Numbered from the stretch's first letter, positions 1 to 7,367 are shown. The stretch: DNA of 14,246 bases from JALSIF01 sp026981635 [NCBI: bacterium] (GCA_026981635.1 JALSIF010000211.1:1-14246); one strand, 5' to 3'. Numbers and translations: made by a program. The notes: generated from the letters alone by a model not told the origin.

Positions 1-758
1 GTGAAACTCTTTGCGGTCTGGTTGTTGACCAGGTGAACCCTGCCTGGCTCAATGGCCCTCACCTCGGTGTTGAAGTGGGCGGTGATGGCCCCCTCCTTGA
101 TGCGGTTCTCTATGTCTGGCCGAATCCAGTACTTGAGGGACTGGCCCAGTTCGCTTCGCCGGTGGACCAGGGTGACCTCAGCGCCGTTTCGGTAGAGCTC
201 CAGGGCCGCCTCCACCGCCGAGTTCTGCCCCCCCACGATGACCACCCGCTTACCGTAGTAGGGGTGGGGCGAGTCGTAGTAGTGGGAGACGTGGGGCAGG
301 TCCTCCCCCGGCACCCCGAGCAGGTTCGGGTTGTCGTAGTAGCCGACGGCCACCACCACCCGCCGGCAGGGAATGGTGGGATGGGCAGGGCTTTCGGTGT
401 GGACCAGAAAGTTTCCCTCCTCTCCTTCTATCCCCACCACCGGCGTATCGGTGAGCACCCTGAGCCGGTGGGCGCGCACCACCCCCCGGTAGTAGTGGAG
501 GGCCTGGATGCGGTTGGGCTTAATCTCGGGGACGGCGAAGGGGATGCCGCCGATCTCCAGCAAGGCCCGGTCGGTAAAGAAGACCATCTCCTCGGGGAAG
601 TGATAGATGGAGTTAACGATGGTCCCTTTGTCCACCACCAGGTGGCTGAAGCCCGCCTGTTTTAGGGCGATGGCGGCGGCCAGGCCGGCCGGCCCCGCCC
701 CGATGATTACGAAGTCCACCGCCTGGGGGGTGGAAATTGCTCTGTTTTGGCTACCCAT
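1..758 (-). CDS. YpdA-like FAD/NADPH-dependent oxidoreductase (bacillithiol-disulfide reductase family), truncated at window edge
   Basis: The visible 252 codons run from ATG at 758 off the left edge, so the C-terminus is missing (family members are about 325 residues). The N-terminal FAD Rossmann motif is VIIGAGPAGL (18-26) and the NADPH-binding motif is IVGGQNSAVEAAL (174-186). A family-typical ATGYY-like segment, AVGYYDNPN, lies at 137-145. The order and wording of segments (SIYHFP near 50, RIQALHYYR near 83-91, LPHVSHYY near 154) match what I know of Firmicutes YpdA, which reduces bacillithiol disulfide with NADPH in the cytoplasm. In Staphylococcus aureus YpdA a cysteine inside the Rossmann glycine loop is needed for activity; here that position is alanine (A24). 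The substrate may therefore differ, and thioredoxin-reductase-like or ferredoxin reductase-like roles are alternatives. It is divergent from the aldehyde dehydrogenase gene. Confidence 0.85.
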   Translation of the reverse strand, partial: MGSQNRAISTPQAVDFVIIGAGPAGLAAAIALKQAGFSHLVVDKGTIVNSIYHFPEEMVFFTDRALLEIGGIPFAVPEIKPNRIQALHYYRGVVRAHRLRVLTDTPVVGIEGEEGNFLVHTESPAHPTIPCRRVVVAVGYYDNPNLLGVPGEDLPHVSHYYDSPHPYYGKRVVIVGGQNSAVEAALELYRNGAEVTLVHRRSELGQSLKYWIRPDIENRIKEGAITAHFNTEVRAIEPGRVHLVNNQTAKSF

Positions 759-765
759 GGACTGC

Positions 766-771
766 CTTATA
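766..771 (-). promoter_or_regulatory. -10-like hexamer of the ypdA-like gene, leaderless arrangement
   Basis: Read on the minus strand, TATAAG ends 7 nt before the ATG at 758, so transcription would begin at or next to the start codon. An overlapping TATATA lies 2 bases upstream. No good -35 (TTGACA-like) is visible 16-18 bp upstream. An AAGG 6 nt before the ATG is only a weak Shine-Dalgarno. Confidence 0.4.
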
Positions 772-815
772 TACCAGAGTGGGTCCCATTTTCACCCACC
801 TTTTTTTCCGCTTGC

Positions 816-843
816 TTGGACGCAGGGCATGGCGGGCTAAACT
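816..843 (+). promoter_or_regulatory. Putative promoter of the aldehyde dehydrogenase gene
   Basis: TTGGAC (816-821), a 16-bp spacer and TAAACT (838-843) form a weak sigma-70-like promoter in the 120-bp divergent spacer. It would give a leader of roughly 29 nt carrying the Shine-Dalgarno at 866-870. A T-tract lies just upstream at 801-807. This is inferred from consensus only. Confidence 0.3.
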
Positions 844-865
844 CTGACCAGAGGAAGACTGGGTT

Positions 866-870
866 GGAGG
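866..870 (+). promoter_or_regulatory. Shine-Dalgarno site fixing the ALDH start
   Basis: GGAGG lies 8 nt before ATG 879. The reading frame is open further upstream to 747, but the upstream ATG has no such site, so 879 is the better start. Confidence 0.7.
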
Positions 871-878
871 AGAGGACC

Positions 879-2348
879 ATGGAAAAGTCACCGGCAAAAC
901 TTAAAGAGGTCTCACGGGTTGGTGACCGCCCCCTGATTATCGGAGGTGTCCCTAGGGAGACCGGCCAGTGGCTGGAGGTGAAAAACCCCCACACCGGCGA
1001 GCTGGTCGGCCGGGTGGCGGTGGCCACCGAGAAGGAGGTGGAGCTTGCCACCAAAACTACCCAGCAGGCTCTGCGGGTGACCGAACGGCTGCCCGGCTGG
1101 CGGCGGATTGAGATCCTCCACGCCATTGCCGATCTCATCGCCGAGCACCGCGAGGAGCTGGCCGAGCTGATTACCGCTGAGGTGGCCAAGCCCATTGACC
1201 TCAGCCGCGGCGAGGCGGACCGGGCGGTGGACACCTTCCGCTTCGCCGCCGCCGAGCTGGCCGCCCTGCGTGGGGAGCAGGTCCCCCTTGATTTGGCCCG
1301 CCGGGGGGAGGGCAAGTCCGCTATGACCATCCGTGTGTCGGTGGGGCCAGTTTTGGCCATCACCCCCTTCAACTTCCCCTTAAACCTGGTGGCCCACAAG
1401 CTGGCCCCCGCCATCGCCGCCGGCTGCCCCATCCTCATCAAGCCCACCCCCAAGGCCCCCTTCACCTGCCTCCGGCTGGCCGAGCTGGTGCTTCAGGCGG
1501 GCTGGCCCCCCGAGGCCCTCTCGGTGCTGGTCTGCTCCAATGAGCTTGCCCGCCGCCTGGTGGCCGACCGCCGCTTCCGCCTGTTTACCTTCACCGGCTC
1601 CAACAAGGTGGGCTGGGAGCTCAGGAACCTGGCCGACCGCAAGAAGGTGATCCTGGAGCTGGGGGGAGATGCGGCGGTGATCGTCTCCCCCGACGCGCCC
1701 GACTGGGAGCGGGTAATTGCCCGCCTCGCCCTGGGTGCCTTCGCCTATTCGGGCCAGGTCTGCATCTCGGTCCAGCGGGTCTTTGCCCACCGCTCCATCT
1801 ACCAGCGCCTGGTGGACGACCTTGTCGCCTACACCCAGGACAAGGTGAGGGTGGGGGCGCCCGACGAGGAAGGGGTGCTGGTTAGCTCGCTCATTGACGA
1901 CGGCGCCGCAAATCGTGTGCAAAGCTGGGTGGAGGATGCGGTGGCGAAGGGGGCCCGGCTCCACTGCGGCGGCCACCGCCAGGGGCGCCTGTTTGACCCC
2001 ATGGTGCTGACCGACCTTCCCCAGGAGACCCCCCTCGCCTGCGAGGAGGCCTTTGCCCCACTGGTGGTGGTCTTCCCCTACGACGAGCTGGAGGAGGCCT
2101 TCTACCTGGTAAACCGCAGCCCCTTCGGCCTGCAGGCGGGGATCTTTACCCAGAGCCTCTCCGCCGCCCACCGCGCCCTGCGGGAGCTTCGGGTGGGGGC
2201 GGTGGTGGTAAACGACATCCCCACCTTCCGGGTGGACAACATGCCCTACGGCGGAGAAAAGGAGTCGGGCCTGGGCCGGGAGGGCCTGCGCTACGCCTTG
2301 GAGGAGTACACCGAGCCGCGGCTGATGGTGATAGACCTCTCCAGCTAG
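879..2348 (+). CDS. NAD(P)-dependent aldehyde dehydrogenase family protein
   Basis: A 489-residue protein of the usual ALDH superfamily length, oxidising an aldehyde to an acid with NAD(P)+ in the cytoplasm. Visible active-site elements are the oxyanion asparagine N165 in TPFNFPL, cofactor lysine K188 in ILIKPTPKAP, the general-base glutamate E260 in LELGGDAAVIV, the nucleophile C295 in SGQVCIS, and E390/F392 in EEAFAP. The C-terminal NMPYGGEKESGLGREG (454-469) resembles lactaldehyde, phosphonoacetaldehyde and succinate-semialdehyde dehydrogenase-type enzymes. I cannot name the substrate. The start is ATG 879, chosen over the frame opening at 747 because of the GGAGG site. It is convergent with comM, the two stop codons being separated by a single base. 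The divergent neighbour is a flavin reductase, which gives no firm pathway clue. Confidence 0.93.
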   Translation: MEKSPAKLKEVSRVGDRPLIIGGVPRETGQWLEVKNPHTGELVGRVAVATEKEVELATKTTQQALRVTERLPGWRRIEILHAIADLIAEHREELAELITAEVAKPIDLSRGEADRAVDTFRFAAAELAALRGEQVPLDLARRGEGKSAMTIRVSVGPVLAITPFNFPLNLVAHKLAPAIAAGCPILIKPTPKAPFTCLRLAELVLQAGWPPEALSVLVCSNELARRLVADRRFRLFTFTGSNKVGWELRNLADRKKVILELGGDAAVIVSPDAPDWERVIARLALGAFAYSGQVCISVQRVFAHRSIYQRLVDDLVAYTQDKVRVGAPDEEGVLVSSLIDDGAANRVQSWVEDAVAKGARLHCGGHRQGRLFDPMVLTDLPQETPLACEEAFAPLVVVFPYDELEEAFYLVNRSPFGLQAGIFTQSLSAAHRALRELRVGAVVVNDIPTFRVDNMPYGGEKESGLGREGLRYALEEYTEPRLMVIDLSS

Positions 2349-2349
2349 C

Positions 2350-3981
2350 TCAGCGGCTCATTACTCGCTCCGCCGCCCGATACTGGATCGCCTCCGCCAC
2401 GTGGCTCACCCTGATGTGCTCGCTTCCCTCCAGGTCGGCGATGGTGCGGGCCACCTTCTTGATCCGCTGGTAGGCCCGGGCCGACAGCCCCAGCCGGTCA
2501 ACCGCCCGGGTAAGCAGGTTGAGTCCCGCCTCGTCCAGCAGGCAGAAGCGGTCCACCAACCGCCCGCTGAGGTGGGCGTTGCAGGAGATGCCCAGCCCCC
2601 GGTAGCGCTCAAGCTGGATCTGGCGCGCCCGGCTCACCCGCTCACGGATGGAGGCGCTGGGCTCGCCAAACTGGGGTAGCTCCTCCTCGGCCAGGGCCAC
2701 CGCCGCCGGCTCCTCGCTGGGGGAACTTACCTCCTGCGGGGCGGGGGAGGGGGACTCGCCCCGGACCCGCTCACCCCGGGCCAGCTTCTCCACCTCCAGC
2801 CGGGCCACCTCAATGACGATGTCAATCCGGTCCATGAGCGGCCCCGACAGTCGTTTCCAGTAGCGGCGGATCTGGCTCTCCCCGCAGCGGCACTCCTTCA
2901 TCGGGTCGCCCAGAAAGCCGCAGGGGCAGGGGTTGGTCGCCCCCACCAGCAGGAAGCGGCAGGGGAAGGTGAGGGTCATGTTGGCCCTGGAGATGGTCAC
3001 CACCCCGTCCTCCAGCGGCTGGCGCATGATCTCCAGGGCGGAGCGGGGAAACTCCAGCATCTCGTCCAAAAAGAGCACCCCGTGGTGGGCAAGGGAGACC
3101 TCCCCCGGCTTGGGGATGGTTCCCCCGCCCACCAGGCCGGGCAGGCTCACCGTGTGGTGGGGTGCCCGGAAGGGCCGGCTGCGGATCAGTCCCCCCTTGT
3201 GGGAGAGCAGGCCGCTTACTGAGTAGATGCGGGTTACCTCCAGCGCTTCCTCCACCGTCAGCGGGGGCAGGATGGTGGGCAGGCGGCGGGCCAGCATGGT
3301 CTTGCCCGAGCCGGGCGGCCCGATCATGAGCAGGTTGTGGTGGCCGGCGGCGGCGATCTCCAGCGCCCGCTTGGCGTGCTCCTGGCCCCTCACCTCGGCA
3401 AAGTCCACCCCGTTTGAGGCGGGAAGCTCAAACTCGCCGAGTTCGGTCACCGGCTCCGGGCAGAGCTTCAGGTTTCCCCTCAGCCACTGGACCACCTCGG
3501 CAAGGTGGGAGACGCCAAAGACCTCAATCCCCGGGATCATGGCCGCCTCGCGGGCGTTCCCCTTGGGCACCACCACCCCCTTAAGGCCCATCTCGCGGGC
3601 CTTCATCACCACCGGAAGCACCCCGGCCACCGACCTCACCTGCCCGTCAAGGCCGAGCTCACCGACGAGCATGAGCTCCGAAAGCCTCTCTTGGGGAAGC
3701 TGGAAGTTTGCCGCCAGCACCCCCACCGCAATGGGCAGGTCAAAGCCCGGCCCGTCCTTCATCAGGTCGGCCGGCGCCAGGTTCACCACGATGTGGGCCT
3801 GGGGAAACTCCAGATCGCTGTTTCTGATGGCGCTCTCCACCCGCTCCTGGCTCTCCCGGAGCGCCTTGCCCGGTAGGCCCACCAGGTGGAAGGCCACCGT
3901 CTGGGTGGTTATGTCCACCTCCACCCTGACGTGGAAGGCGTCAAGCCCGATCACCGTCGCACTGTTCACGCTGGCAAGCAT
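2350..3981 (-). CDS. comM: ComM/YifB-family AAA+ Mg-chelatase-like ATPase
   Basis: A 543-residue protein. In naturally transformable bacteria ComM is a hexameric helicase promoting branch migration during homologous integration of DNA. The N-terminal Lon-protease-like (ChlI) domain spans about 1-170, including GLPGKALRESQERV and the DGPGFDLPIA segment. The Mg-chelatase AAA+ core follows, with Walker A GPPGSGKT (221-228), Walker B VLFLDE (302-307), a four-cysteine cluster C352, C354, C364, C366 (PCPCGFLGDP...CRC), and a C-terminal Mg-chelatase helical domain with R502 in SARAYQRIKKVART as the likely sensor-2 arginine. It is longer than the roughly 505-510 residues usual for the family because of a Pro/Ser/Glu-rich insert at about 401-440. 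A strong Shine-Dalgarno (GAGGAGGG on the minus strand, 3989-3996) supports ATG 3981. It follows yraN by 27 nt and is probably cotranscribed with it. Confidence 0.95.
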   Translation of the reverse strand: MLASVNSATVIGLDAFHVRVEVDITTQTVAFHLVGLPGKALRESQERVESAIRNSDLEFPQAHIVVNLAPADLMKDGPGFDLPIAVGVLAANFQLPQERLSELMLVGELGLDGQVRSVAGVLPVVMKAREMGLKGVVVPKGNAREAAMIPGIEVFGVSHLAEVVQWLRGNLKLCPEPVTELGEFELPASNGVDFAEVRGQEHAKRALEIAAAGHHNLLMIGPPGSGKTMLARRLPTILPPLTVEEALEVTRIYSVSGLLSHKGGLIRSRPFRAPHHTVSLPGLVGGGTIPKPGEVSLAHHGVLFLDEMLEFPRSALEIMRQPLEDGVVTISRANMTLTFPCRFLLVGATNPCPCGFLGDPMKECRCGESQIRRYWKRLSGPLMDRIDIVIEVARLEVEKLARGERVRGESPSPAPQEVSSPSEEPAAVALAEEELPQFGEPSASIRERVSRARQIQLERYRGLGISCNAHLSGRLVDRFCLLDEAGLNLLTRAVDRLGLSARAYQRIKKVARTIADLEGSEHIRVSHVAEAIQYRAAERVMSR

Positions 3982-4008
3982 CTCCTGTCCCTCCTCACTT
4001 GGGTCTTC

Positions 4009-4437
4009 CTAAGTTGCCCGGGACTCCTCGCGGAAGGCGTTTTCAATCAGCCGAACCCTGGGCAGGTCAAGGGGGCCCTTCCCGAAGTCCACCTCCACCA
4101 GGTCAAAGCGCAGGGTGCGGCCGGCGAAAGGGGGACGGCGGGCGAGGCGGCGGGCAAGCCTAATCAGCTGTTTACGCTTTTTCTCTCCCACCCTGACCAG
4201 GGCGGGGACGATCGCCCGGTAGGAGCTCTTTACCTCCACCACGCACACGGTGGCGCCCCTAAAGGCGATCAGGTCAATCTCACCACCTCCCACCCTGAGG
4301 TTTCGGCGCAGCCCCCGGTAGCCGGCCGAGTAGAGCTTGACCAGGGCCACCGCCTCGCCCAGCCTGCCCACCCTTTGGTGGTCGGCCCTCCCCAGGAGGA
4401 GGACCTTCCCTGCCCAGGCTGCCAGTTCAGCTATCAT
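4009..4437 (-). CDS. yraN: YraN (UPF0102) family predicted nuclease
   Basis: A 142-residue protein of the YraN family, a PD-(D/E)XK-like nuclease fold of unproven substrate. The family signature is visible: RLGEAVALVKLYSAGYRGLRRN with E28, then GGEIDLIA with D55, then VVEVKSS with E68 and K70, the expected metal-binding set. The frame is open to 4635, but ATG 4437 is preferred. GGAGG lies 5 nt upstream (4443-4447 on the minus strand), the family normally begins near here, and the predicted transcription start (about 4465) lies downstream of the earlier ATGs. It is the first gene of a two-gene operon with comM. yraN beside comM/dprA genes is a recurring arrangement in bacteria and fits a DNA-processing role, which remains an inference. 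Confidence 0.9.
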   Translation of the reverse strand: MIAELAAWAGKVLLLGRADHQRVGRLGEAVALVKLYSAGYRGLRRNLRVGGGEIDLIAFRGATVCVVEVKSSYRAIVPALVRVGEKKRKQLIRLARRLARRPPFAGRTLRFDLVEVDFGKGPLDLPRVRLIENAFREESRAT

Positions 4438-4460
4438 CCCTTCCTCCCGCTCTGGTCCAC

Positions 4461-4480
4461 TGCTATACATATGTATAGCA
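4461..4480. promoter_or_regulatory. Perfect 20-bp palindrome overlapping the yraN promoter
   Basis: TGCTATACATATGTATAGCA is identical to its reverse complement. It covers the -10 and the predicted start site of the yraN promoter, the classical position for a repressor dimer. Because it is symmetric it also presents TGC-TATACA (extended -10-like) to the plus strand, so it could instead be a bidirectional promoter core serving the DUF2993 gene. No regulator gene is next to it. Confidence 0.55.
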
Positions 4481-4500
4481 CATCCGTCACCTCTTGTCAA
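4472..4500 (-). promoter_or_regulatory. Sigma-70-type promoter for yraN-comM
   Basis: On the minus strand a perfect TTGACA (4495-4500), a 17-bp spacer and TATACA (4472-4477) are visible. The -10 is preceded by TGC, making it also an extended -10. The predicted start near 4465 gives a leader of about 28 nt carrying the yraN Shine-Dalgarno. It is the strongest promoter match in the window. Confidence 0.7.
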
Positions 4501-4539
4501 GGCTTGGGGAGGAAGAAAGTTTCCCCTCCCTCCCAGGGT

Positions 4540-4545
4540 TAGAAT
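4540..4545 (+). promoter_or_regulatory. -10-like hexamer of the DUF2993 gene, leaderless arrangement
   Basis: TAGAAT (five of six matches to TATAAT) ends 6 nt before ATG 4552. The intervening bases, GGGGCC, are not a Shine-Dalgarno. No TTGACA-like -35 is seen at 16-18 bp. The same GGGGCC follows the TATAAT of prs. Confidence 0.45.
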
Positions 4546-4551
4546 GGGGCC

Positions 4552-5391
4552 ATGGCCCAGTACATTCTCAGCGTCCTGATGACGGTTGCTCTGCTCATCG
4601 CCGGCGGAAGCGCCGACACCGGCACCCTCTCCCAAGCGGTTCAGCAGAAACTCGCTGACCGGGTGGGCAAGGTGGAGGTCTACTTCCTGCCCCCTGATTA
4701 CCAGGTCCCCCTAATCCGTGAGGAGACCACCAGCTCTGACCAGAAAGCCGACAGTTCGGCAGAAGGTGGGTTGGAAAGTGAAGGTGAGAAGAGCTCCTTT
4801 GTCCCCCCGCCCCCACCCAAGCCTTCGGAGGACGGGACGGTTGAGGGGACCATCCTTGCCCGCTTCACCGACCTCTACATCAAGCCCATCCTCTTTGAGC
4901 GGGCCGAGCTGGTGATGCAGAAGGTCAGGGTGGTTCCCGATGAGGAAAGACCCCTGCGCTCCATGGGCCGGGTGGTCTGGCAGCTTGAGGTCTCCCAGGA
5001 GCGCATTGAGCAGGGGTTCAAGGAGCGGGTGAAGAAGGCCGGAGTAAGCAAGGTGGAGATCACCCCCGAGGGACTAAGCCTGAGCGGCCGGTTGAAACTG
5101 GGTTTCCTCTCCATCCCCTATCGCCTGAAGGGAAAGCTAGTAAGCTCCGAGGAGGGCAGGCTGGTCATCTTTGACGCCACCGAGGTCCGCCTGCTTGGGA
5201 TGGGGACCCCCGAGGTGGTGGAGCAAAAGGTTGAGGAGCGCCTCAATCCCATCATTGACTTTGACGAGCGCCTAAAGGAAGAGGAACAGGACCTTAGGGT
5301 GCTGGAGGAGGGGACGGGCCGAAAGCTTAGGCCCCGGGTAAGAAAGATTGAGCTCGGGGACGGGGAGATCAGCTTTACCGGCGAGGGCTAG
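4552..5391 (+). CDS. Secreted DUF2993 (LmeA-like) domain protein
   Basis: A 279-residue protein with an N-terminal signal peptide: a hydrophobic stretch at about 4-17 and a plausible cleavage near AGGSA/DTG (21-22). After it, a segment typical of DUF2993 (LSQAVQQKLADRVGKVEVYF, 26-45) leads into a long polar, Pro-rich linker at about 58-97 (including SFVPPPPPKP). The body follows (TVEGTILARFTDLYIKP, VSQERIEQGFKERV, ITPEGLSLSGRLKLGF), ending with the family's RVRKIELGDGEISFTGEG-type strand. DUF2993 proteins such as mycobacterial LmeA bind phospholipid in the cell envelope; the exact role here is unknown. It is the first gene of a plus-strand group with the EamA transporter 6 nt downstream. ATG 4552 is chosen because it directly precedes the signal peptide. 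The family match is from memory of its strand pattern, so it is less certain than the motif-rich enzymes. Confidence 0.72.
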   Translation: MAQYILSVLMTVALLIAGGSADTGTLSQAVQQKLADRVGKVEVYFLPPDYQVPLIREETTSSDQKADSSAEGGLESEGEKSSFVPPPPPKPSEDGTVEGTILARFTDLYIKPILFERAELVMQKVRVVPDEERPLRSMGRVVWQLEVSQERIEQGFKERVKKAGVSKVEITPEGLSLSGRLKLGFLSIPYRLKGKLVSSEEGRLVIFDATEVRLLGMGTPEVVEQKVEERLNPIIDFDERLKEEEQDLRVLEEGTGRKLRPRVRKIELGDGEISFTGEG

Positions 5392-5397
5392 TCCGGC

Positions 5398-6375
5398 TTG
5401 GCTCTGCTCTACCTCCTGCTTGGTGCCCACGTGCTCATCTCTGCCGGTACCTACGTCATCGCCAAATATGGCCTGGCCGAGATCGGCCCGCTCACCTTTG
5501 CCGTCCTCCGCTTCTCCTTAAGCGCCAGTTTCGTCACTTTGCTTACTGTCCTCATGGGCAGGCTGGTCTTTCCCGCCCGCCGCGACCTTCCTGCCCTGGT
5601 CCTGCTTGGCTTCGTGGGCTATCCCCTAAACCAGCTCCTCTTCCTCATCGGCATCACCCAGGCCCCACCGGTCCACGCCGCCCTGCTCTACTCCTTCACT
5701 CCCATCGCGGTGCTGATCATCGCCCGCCTAACCATCGGTGAGCCCATCACCCCGCCCAAGGTGGGTGGCATCCTCCTTGCCCTGAGCGGGGCCTACCTGG
5801 TGCTGATGGAGCCGGCCTGGCGCCAGGGGGTGGATGGGCTGGCCGAGATGGTGGCGAGGACCGCCCAGGTCTTCCAGCTCACCAGTAGCGCCATCCAGGG
5901 CGACCTGATCATCCTTGCCGGGGTGATGGCCTGGTCCTTCTACACCGTGCTGGGAAAGCCCCTCATCCAGCGCTACGGCACCCTCTCCACCACCGCCTTC
6001 GCCCAGCTCATCGGCCTGGCCATGATCATCCCGGTGACGGTGGTGGTGATGTGGGCCCTTCCTCAGCTTCGCTCCCCCTTCATCTTTCCCCTCCCCGCCC
6101 TGGGAGTGGAGAGGCTGGATCCGGCTGCCATCTCCCCCCTGGCCTGGACCAGCCTGGCCTACCTGGGCATCCTCACCTCGGGGGGCGCCTACCTCATCTG
6201 GTATTTCCTCATCCGCCGCCTGGACACCACCAAGGTGGCCGTCTCCATCAACCTCCAGCCCGCCGCCACCGTTGCCCTCTCCTACCTTTTCTGGCAGCGG
6301 GAGCCCTTCACCCCCATCTTCTTCCTCGGCCTGGCCCTGGCCGGCCTGGGGGTCTACATGACCCAGCGGGGCTAG
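5398..6375 (+). CDS. EamA/DMT-superfamily inner-membrane transporter
   Basis: A 325-residue integral membrane protein with about ten hydrophobic segments arranged as two EamA repeats. The first covers roughly 5-137, including LTFAVLRFSLSASFVTLL and the conserved ALLYSFTPIAVLIIARLTIGEPIT. The second covers roughly 168-322, including the corresponding VAVSINLQPAATVALSYLFWQREPFTP. The family exports metabolites such as amino acids or nucleotides and cannot be assigned a substrate by sequence. Two longer polar loops stand out, at about 139-166 between the repeats and 221-245 inside the second. Translation appears to begin at TTG 5398, 6 nt after the upstream stop, with a GAGGG 10 nt before it overlapping the end of the DUF2993 gene. 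This suggests coupled translation. The TTG start is inferred, since no ATG or GTG lies at the right place. Confidence 0.88.
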   Translation: MALLYLLLGAHVLISAGTYVIAKYGLAEIGPLTFAVLRFSLSASFVTLLTVLMGRLVFPARRDLPALVLLGFVGYPLNQLLFLIGITQAPPVHAALLYSFTPIAVLIIARLTIGEPITPPKVGGILLALSGAYLVLMEPAWRQGVDGLAEMVARTAQVFQLTSSAIQGDLIILAGVMAWSFYTVLGKPLIQRYGTLSTTAFAQLIGLAMIIPVTVVVMWALPQLRSPFIFPLPALGVERLDPAAISPLAWTSLAYLGILTSGGAYLIWYFLIRRLDTTKVAVSINLQPAATVALSYLFWQREPFTPIFFLGLALAGLGVYMTQRG

Positions 6376-6406
6376 GGTAGGGGAACCGCCCATTCTCCCT
6401 GCCGGT

Positions 6407-6412
6407 CATAAT
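6407..6412 (+). promoter_or_regulatory. -10-like hexamer before the OstA-like gene, leaderless arrangement
   Basis: CATAAT ends 7 nt before ATG 6420, placing the predicted transcription start on that codon. It overlaps the alternative upstream ATG (6411), which could then only be used by read-through from the transporter gene. No clear -35 is visible. Confidence 0.4.
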
Positions 6413-6419
6413 GCCTGGG

Positions 6420-7367
6420 ATGAAAGGCGACCGCCCAGTCCCCCTGGCCCTTGCCCTGGCCCTGCTCCTCTTTGGCCTCCTCATCCTGCCCGGGCTGATG
6501 AGCGCCCGCCGGGAGCGCTTCTCCCACCGGCTCACCGCCAGCCAGATTGAGGTGGCCAAGTTCAGTGAGGTGCTAACCCTCTCCGCCCAGGGTCCGGTAA
6601 AGCTGGTCACCGCTTGGGGAGAGCGGCTGGAGGCGGGCAGGGCGGTGGTTCGGCTTGAGGCGGTGATGCCCGAGCTGGACGAGCTCGCCAGCTCCAAAAT
6701 GGCTGGCAACCGGCTGGCCCGTGAGGTGGCCAAGCTCATGGCCAGCCGGCTGATAGACCTCACCCTGACCGACGGCATCACCTACCACTACCAGTCGGTT
6801 GATGCCTCCGCCGGCCGGGCCTACGCTCAGGGGGAGGCCAGGCAGTGGAGGTTGGAGGGGAAGGTGCGGGTAAGCTACCAGACCACCTCCGGGGTGGTGG
6901 AACTATCCGCAAACTACGGCACCATCCACGCCGACCGCAGGACCATTGAGCTTGTCTCTCCTCAGGGGAGCATCCATTCCGGCGAAGGCAGGGCCGAGCT
7001 ATCCGGCAGGCAGCTCTCCTTTCCCTTTGAGCTTGACCGCTTCACCGTGGAGCAGGGCAGGTTGGACTTCTGGCGCCAGGGGGAACATCTCACCCTGGAG
7101 GCGGAGCAGGTTGAGCTCGTCCGGCAGGGCAGGGAGGACAGGCTTATTGCCGAGGGCAAGGTGAGCCTAAAGCTTCGCGACCTTGCCGTAAGTTGCGCAA
7201 AGCTCACGGTTGAGTTTCCCGCCCGCCGGGCAGTGGCTGAGGGTGGGGTGGTGATCTCCGGTGCCCAGGGCAGCACCCGCGCCCGGTCGGTGGTAATTGA
7301 CTTCTCCGGCCCCGAGGTGGAGCTTTCCTTCCTCGGCCAGGAGGAGACCATCATCAACCTGGACTAG
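6420..7367 (+). CDS. Membrane-anchored OstA/LptA-like (LptC-like) protein, probable LPS-transport or envelope role
   Basis: A 315-residue protein with one N-terminal hydrophobic anchor (about 7-26, LALALLLFGLLILPG) and a short basic tail (RRERF). This is the topology of LptC, the periplasmic bridge protein of LPS export. The remainder is rich in alternating beta-strands with repeated 'G-V ... l-A ... v-v ... G' units, for example KVRVSYQTTSGVVELSANYG (148-167), LTLEAEQVELV (224-234), and AEGKVSLKLRDLAVSCAKLTVEF then AEGGVVISG (244-281). That matches the OstA/LptA jellyroll repeat pattern. There are no catalytic motifs. An insert rich in helix (about 82-115) departs from standard LptC. ATG 6411 (three residues longer) is possible, but the -10 position favours 6420. 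It overlaps the end of waaA, a lipid A-Kdo gene, on the other strand, which fits an LPS link. Confidence 0.6.
   Translation: MKGDRPVPLALALALLLFGLLILPGLMSARRERFSHRLTASQIEVAKFSEVLTLSAQGPVKLVTAWGERLEAGRAVVRLEAVMPELDELASSKMAGNRLAREVAKLMASRLIDLTLTDGITYHYQSVDASAGRAYAQGEARQWRLEGKVRVSYQTTSGVVELSANYGTIHADRRTIELVSPQGSIHSGEGRAELSGRQLSFPFELDRFTVEQGRLDFWRQGEHLTLEAEQVELVRQGREDRLIAEGKVSLKLRDLAVSCAKLTVEFPARRAVAEGGVVISGAQGSTRARSVVIDFSGPEVELSFLGQEETIINLD

Noticed and set aside
4438-4635. N-terminal extension of yraN in the same open frame
   Set aside because: The extension would cross its own predicted promoter, lacks similarity to the family N-terminus, and the ATG at 4437 has a well-placed GGAGG.
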